Made by a program: the position numbers and the translations under genes
In this document: positions 60,601-64,000 of the stretch, in pieces
Position numbering within the stretch: position 1 is the stretch's first letter
Layout of the letters: each line of letters opens with the position of its first letter
Origin: Aeromicrobium sp. IC_218
GTDB lineage: Bacteria > Actinomycetota > Actinomycetes > Propionibacteriales > Nocardioidaceae
Assembly: GCF_004336805.1 (NCBI RefSeq)
Contig: NZ_SJXM01000001.1
Location: 62,001 to 126,000, forward strand
Direction of reading: 5' to 3'
Length of the DNA stretch: 64,000 bases
The notes under the pieces: generated by a model
What the model saw: the letters and a program-made list of their open reading frames with translations, nothing else
Databases searched by the model: none
Told to the model about the DNA's origin: nothing

Positions 60601-61031
60601 TCACGGTCCTTCGCTCGTAGGAATGTCGCGTCAACGTAGCCGCGCGGGCAGCCACTGATCGGTGAATCGGCGTACCTCCTTCGGCTATCGGTTTTTTGTC
60701 TCAAACGCACCCTCAGGCAGCCTGCAGACGCGGACCGAGGATCGGGGCCGGCTTCACCGGCGCGGCTATCGGATCAGGCTTCTCTCCTCCTGGGCGTTCC
60801 ATGATCGGCGGCCCGCAGCTTCACGCAACGGCTCCGCAGTCCCGCAGGCGGGCGAGCGGATCGGCGCTCGCAAGCTCGCTGCCTCACCGCTCCCCCGCCT
60901 GCGCGCCCCTACGGGTTGACGCTCCGCTGCTCCACGGCCGCCGTTCATCTCTCTTTGCCCAGGAGGGGCGAAGAACGGTCGGGACGGGCAGACGTCACCG
61001 GCGGCCCACTCCCCGGCAGGAAGGAGTGGTC
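60601..61031. other. Non-coding part of the element remnant
   Basis: No convincing gene in these 431 bp. It holds the protease promoter (TACGTT on the minus strand, about 60638-60643) and a long leader-like stretch before the parB fragment. It reads like the upstream region of a plasmid-type gene. Confidence 0.5.
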
Positions 61032-61217
61032 GTGCCTACGATCACCGACACCCAGAAGATCAACCCCAACGACCTGCTGGTCGACCTGAACGTCCGAGAC
61101 GACCTCAACCTCAGCAAGGAGTTCGTCGCCTCCATCGCCGAGCACGGCGTCCTGTCCCCCATACCGCCAGGGTTCCTCGCCTTCGACGGCCTGAGGGTCG
61201 AAGATTCACACCTGTGA
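61032..61217 (+). pseudogene. Truncated ParB N-terminal fragment
   Basis: GTG at 61032 has a good ribosome site (AAGGAG). The first 44 codons read as the start of a plasmid/ICE-type ParB nuclease domain: KINPNDLLVDLNVRDDLN, then LSKEFVASIAEHGVLSPI. After about 61164 similarity stops and the frame runs on to a chance stop at 61217. The following box of the ParB family (G-E-R-R) and the DNA-binding part are missing. The break is near the REP-like palindrome at 61249. A remnant of partition or stabilisation genes of an integrated element. Confidence 0.7.
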
Positions 61218-61248
61218 CCTGCAGGCGAGTCAGCGGCTCGATGCCTGT

Positions 61249-61278
61249 CCGCTCCCCTTCGACACGCTCAGGGAGCGG
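61249..61278. repeat. REP-like palindrome next to the parB fragment
   Basis: CCGCTCCC (61249-61256) and GGGAGCGG (61271-61278) form an 8-bp stem around a loop with CTTCGACACGCTC. The loop sequence recurs with one change at 57822-57834 and with small changes at 50306-50318. It also lies 8 bp from the fadH stop, so it can serve as its terminator. Confidence 0.6.
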
Positions 61279-61286
61279 AGCGGCCC

Positions 61287-63311
61287 TCAGATGCGGGCGG
61301 CGAGCTCGGTGGCCTGGCGGATGGCCCGCTTCGCGTCGAGCTCGGCGGCCACCTCCGCGCCGCCGATGACGTGGGTGACGACGCCGGCCTCGGTCAGCGG
61401 GTCGACGAGGTCGCGCACCGACTCCTGCCCCGTGCACAGCACGACGGTGTCGACGTCGAGCACGCGCGTCTCGGGGGAGTCGCCGTCGGCGCCGATCGTC
61501 ACGTGCAGGCCGGCGTCGTCGACGCGGTCGTACCGGACGCCGCCGACGAGCTGGACGCCCGAGTCGCGCAGCGTCGTGCGGTGCACCCAGCCGGACGTCT
61601 TGCCGAGCCCGGCCCCGTGCGGCGTCGTCTTGCGCTGGAGCAGGTGCACCTCGCGGCGCGGGGTCTCACGCACCTTCGTCGTGAGGCCGCCGCGCTCGAC
61701 CTCCGGATCGGTGACGCCCCAGCGGGCCTTCCAGTGCTCGAGCGACTCGCCCGGCTCGTGCAGCAGGAGCTCGGCCACGTCGAAGCCGATGCCGCCGGCG
61801 CCCATGACCGCGACCCTCGGCCCGGCCTCGACACGTCCGGCCACGACGTCGGCGTACGAGACGACCTTCGGGTGGTCGACGCCCGGCAGGTCGGGCAGGC
61901 GCGGCGTGACACCGGTGGCGACGACGACCTCGTCGAACCCGGTCAGGTCGCCGGCCTCGACCCGGCGGCCGAGGTGCACCTTCACGCCGGTGACCTCCAG
62001 CCGGCGGGAGAAGTAGCGCAGCGTCTCGGCGAACTCCTCCTTGCCCGGGATGCGCATGGCGAGCCGGAACTGCCCGCCCAGCTCCTCGGCCGCCTCGAAC
62101 AGCTCGACCGTGTGACCGCGCCCGGCCAGCTCGGTGGCGGCGGCCAGTCCGGCCGGCCCGCCGCCGACGACGGCGACCGACTTGGCCCGGCGGGTCGGCA
62201 GCAGGACGAGCTCGCGCTCGTGCCCGGCCCGCGGGTTGACCAGGCAGGACGCGCGCTGGTTGCTGAACGTGTGGTCCAGGCAGGCCTGGTTGCAGGCGAT
62301 GCAGGTGTTGATCTCGTCCGTGCGTCCCTCGGCGGTCTTGCGGACGAAGTCGGGGTCGGCCAGCAGCGGCCGCGCCATCGAGACCAGGTCGGCCTCGCCG
62401 TCGGCCAGGATGCGCTCGGCCACGTCCGGGTCGTTGATGCGGTTGGACGCCACGACGGGCACGCCCACCTCGGCCCGCAGCTTGCCGGTCACCCAGCTGA
62501 ACGCCGCCCGAGGCACGGACGTGACGATCGTCGGGACCCGCGCCTCGTGCCAGCCGATGCCGGTGTTGAACACCGAGACGCCGGCCTCCTCCAGCCGGTG
62601 CGCGAGCTCGACGGTCTCGTCCCAGCTCTGCGCGTCGTCGACCAGGTCGAGCAGGCTGAGCCGGTACATCACGAACGCGTCGTCGCCGAGCAGCTCGCGG
62701 GTGCGGCGGACGACCTCGACCGGGAACCGCATCCGCTTCTCGGCCGTGCCGCCCCACGCGTCGGTGCGGGTGTTGGTGCGCGCGGCCAGGAACTGGTTGA
62801 TCAGGTAGCCCTCGGAGCCCATGATCTCGACGCCGTCGTACCCGCCGCGCAGCGCGAGCGCCGCCGCCTTGGCGAACGCGGTGGCCGTGCGGTCGACGTC
62901 GCGGCTGCTCATCGTCCGGTTCCTGAACGGCGTGATCGGGCTGCGGACGTCCGACACCGTGTGCTTGAACGGGCTGTACCCGTAGCGCCCGGCGTGCAGC
63001 ACCTGCAGCGCGATCTTGCCGTCGTGCTCGTGGACGGCGTCGGTGACCACCTTGTGCGCGTCCGCGTGCCGCGTCGTCGTCATCTGCGACCCGAACGGCA
63101 GCAGCCAGCCGCGCCACGTGGGCGCGAAGCCGCCGGTGACCGACAGCGCGACGCCGCCCTTGGCCCGCTCGGCGAAGTAGGCGGCCAGGTCGGGCAGGTG
63201 CTTGGCCTTGTCCTCCAGGCCGACGTGCATCGAGCCCATGATCACGCGGTTGCGCAGTGTGGTGGCGCCGATGGTGATCGGGCTGAGCAGGTGCGGGTGG
63301 CTGGTCGTCAT
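61287..63311 (-). CDS. fadH: NADPH-dependent 2,4-dienoyl-CoA reductase
   Basis: 674 residues, full length. Old-yellow-enzyme barrel at the N-terminus (LRNRVIMGSMHVGLEDK, LQVLHAGRYG, GYDGVEIMGSEGYLINQFL), then the 4Fe-4S site CIACNQACLDH with a fourth cysteine in ASCLVNP, and C-terminal FAD (VAVVGGGPAGLAAATELAGRG) and NADPH (RVAVMGAGGIGFDVAELLL) domains. Reduces 2,4-dienoyl-CoA during β-oxidation of unsaturated fatty acids. ATG at 63311 with GAGGAG before it. Confidence 0.95.
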   Translation of the reverse strand: MTTSHPHLLSPITIGATTLRNRVIMGSMHVGLEDKAKHLPDLAAYFAERAKGGVALSVTGGFAPTWRGWLLPFGSQMTTTRHADAHKVVTDAVHEHDGKIALQVLHAGRYGYSPFKHTVSDVRSPITPFRNRTMSSRDVDRTATAFAKAAALALRGGYDGVEIMGSEGYLINQFLAARTNTRTDAWGGTAEKRMRFPVEVVRRTRELLGDDAFVMYRLSLLDLVDDAQSWDETVELAHRLEEAGVSVFNTGIGWHEARVPTIVTSVPRAAFSWVTGKLRAEVGVPVVASNRINDPDVAERILADGEADLVSMARPLLADPDFVRKTAEGRTDEINTCIACNQACLDHTFSNQRASCLVNPRAGHERELVLLPTRRAKSVAVVGGGPAGLAAATELAGRGHTVELFEAAEELGGQFRLAMRIPGKEEFAETLRYFSRRLEVTGVKVHLGRRVEAGDLTGFDEVVVATGVTPRLPDLPGVDHPKVVSYADVVAGRVEAGPRVAVMGAGGIGFDVAELLLHEPGESLEHWKARWGVTDPEVERGGLTTKVRETPRREVHLLQRKTTPHGAGLGKTSGWVHRTTLRDSGVQLVGGVRYDRVDDAGLHVTIGADGDSPETRVLDVDTVVLCTGQESVRDLVDPLTEAGVVTHVIGGAEVAAELDAKRAIRQATELAARI

Positions 63312-63334
63312 GCGTGGCTCCTCATACTGGGGGC

Positions 63335-63592
63335 GTGATCTCGAGGACGTCGGCGTGGTTCCTGGTGCTGGCCGGGCTGTTCAACATGGTCATCTGGCCG
63401 CGCTTCGCCAAGGCGATCGCGGACGACGACCGGGCCTGGGCGGGTGAGCACTGGTCGAGCGACCCGACGGCCTTCTTCTGGGTGCACGCGGTGCTCATCG
63501 TGACCGCGTTCTCGATCGGCGTCGGCGTGCTCGTCGTGGGCGTGCGCGCTCATCGCGCCTCCAGGCGGGCGAGGGTCTCCTTGCACCACTGA
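63335..63592 (+). CDS. SCO4848-type small membrane protein
   Basis: 85 residues, two membrane helices. FLVLAGLFNMVIWPRFAKAI, then AFFWVHAVLIVTAFSIGVGV, is the SCO4848 family pattern. GTG at 63335 follows CATACT by 6 nt (leaderless), which argues against the GTG at 63314. The 3' end overlaps the convergent PadR gene by 43 bp, and its last ten residues are basic. Function unknown. Confidence 0.8.
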   Translation: MISRTSAWFLVLAGLFNMVIWPRFAKAIADDDRAWAGEHWSSDPTAFFWVHAVLIVTAFSIGVGVLVVGVRAHRASRRARVSLHH

Positions 63593-64000
63593 AGCCCGGC
63601 GGCCTCGGTGAGGATTCCGCCACGCAGCACGAGGTAGGGGCCGAGCGCGGCCTCGTCCAGGGCGTCGGGGTCCGGGAACGTGCGGGCCATGTCCTTCTCG
63701 TAGGCCTCGAGCGTCGCCGCGTGCTCGTCGCGCCGGGCGCGGACGTGCGCGAGCAGGGCGTCCTGGTCGACGTTCGGCAGGCCCCGCAGCGCGACGGCGA
63801 AGCTGCTGCGCAGCACCTCCGGACCGATCGGCTCGGCCGACCAGCGGCGCAGCTCGTCGCGTCCGGCGGCGGTGATGCGGTGCACCTTGCGGTCCGGGCG
63901 GCCGGCCTGGGCGACCTGCTCGACGTCCACCCAGCCCTGCTCCTGCATGCGGGCCAGCACCTTGTAGACCTGCTGGTGCGTGGCCTTCCAGAAGTGCCCG
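63550..64000 (-). CDS. PadR family transcriptional regulator (partial)
   Basis: About 150 residues visible; the N-terminus lies beyond the window. The frame includes FWKATHQQVYKVLARMQEQGWV and DRKVHRITAAGRDELRRW, the second half of the winged helix, followed by the Vir C-like helical region (LAHVRARRDEHAATLEAYEK) that makes PadR dimers. It overlaps the convergent SCO4848-type gene by 43 bp. Distinct from the PadR at 3.1-3.7 kb. Target unknown. Confidence 0.88.
   Translation of the reverse strand, partial: GHFWKATHQQVYKVLARMQEQGWVDVEQVAQAGRPDRKVHRITAAGRDELRRWSAEPIGPEVLRSSFAVALRGLPNVDQDALLAHVRARRDEHAATLEAYEKDMARTFPDPDALDEAALGPYLVLRGGILTEAAGLQWCKETLARLEAR

Noticed and set aside
60696-61031. Long in-frame extension upstream of the parB fragment
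   Set aside because: The extension is Arg/Pro-rich without homology; the GTG at 61032 has a proper ribosome site and matches the usual ParB start.
1-64000. CRISPR array, tRNA or rRNA genes, intact insertion sequences
   Set aside because: No regular spaced repeats, no tRNA-like cloverleaf with CCA region, no rRNA landmark sequences and no transposase were seen on reading both strands; short or unusual RNAs could have been missed.

Overview
The window is chromosomal DNA of a high-GC (roughly 70%) actinobacterium, most likely in or near Nocardioidaceae/Propionibacteriales (Aeromicrobium- or Nocardioides-like). This is inferred from gene content and order, not from a database search. The pointers are actinobacterial inositol-1-phosphate synthase next to a PadR regulator and a penicillin-binding protein, the rpsF-ssb-rpsR-rplI block near dnaB, FolP2-GpgS, F420 enzymes (NpdG and a luciferase-like oxidoreductase), a CsoR-CopZ-CopA copper locus, an SCO4848-type membrane protein, and many genes whose -10 box lies 6-7 nt before the start codon (leaderless mRNAs).

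Layout. 1-2 kb: a YeiH-type transporter (cut by the window edge) divergent from its LysR regulator. 2-8.3 kb: ino1-padR, a class A PBP, and a two-gene unit of an alanine-racemase-like protein and a FemX-type aminoacyl transferase (cell wall). 8.3-12.9 kb: a siderophore-interacting flavoprotein behind an iron (DtxR/IdeR) box, HNH nuclease, aldo/keto reductase, BluB, methyltransferase and MOSC protein. 13-16.3 kb: a MacB-like ABC exporter. 16.4-18.1 kb: rpsF-ssb-rpsR-rplI with a structured rpsF leader. 18.1-25.2 kb: a UPF0104 membrane protein, arginine antiporter plus arginine deiminase, a LapA-like protein, a MATE pump and dnaB. 25.2-31.5 kb: DedA, a pterin dehydratase/VOC fusion, succinate-semialdehyde dehydrogenase behind a short leader ORF, a NYN nuclease and an ABC exporter. 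31.5-42.3 kb: a large ATP-dependent LuxR (LAL) regulator followed by an 8.2-kb gene for a 2,732-residue wall-anchored repeat protein. 42.3-47.5 kb: NpdG, TetR and the copper operon. 47.5-57.8 kb: thioesterase, serA behind a ZTP riboswitch, a RibD-like reductase, an ech-LLM-mcr-folP2-gpgS operon, sirtuin, DJ-1/PfpI, VanZ and DUF1697 proteins. 57.8-61.2 kb: a lower-GC island with two truncated genes at its ends (a winged-helix protein and ParB) and a secreted S1 protease paired with a secreted paralogue of its own propeptide. 61.3-64 kb: 2,4-dienoyl-CoA reductase, an SCO4848-type protein and a PadR regulator cut by the window end.

How it fits together. Most of the window is core genome: replication and translation genes, cell-wall synthesis, one-carbon/serine and folate metabolism, lipid metabolism, and copper and iron homeostasis. 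The accessory parts are the LAL/giant surface protein pair and the protease island. No CRISPR array, tRNA, rRNA or intact insertion sequence was seen.
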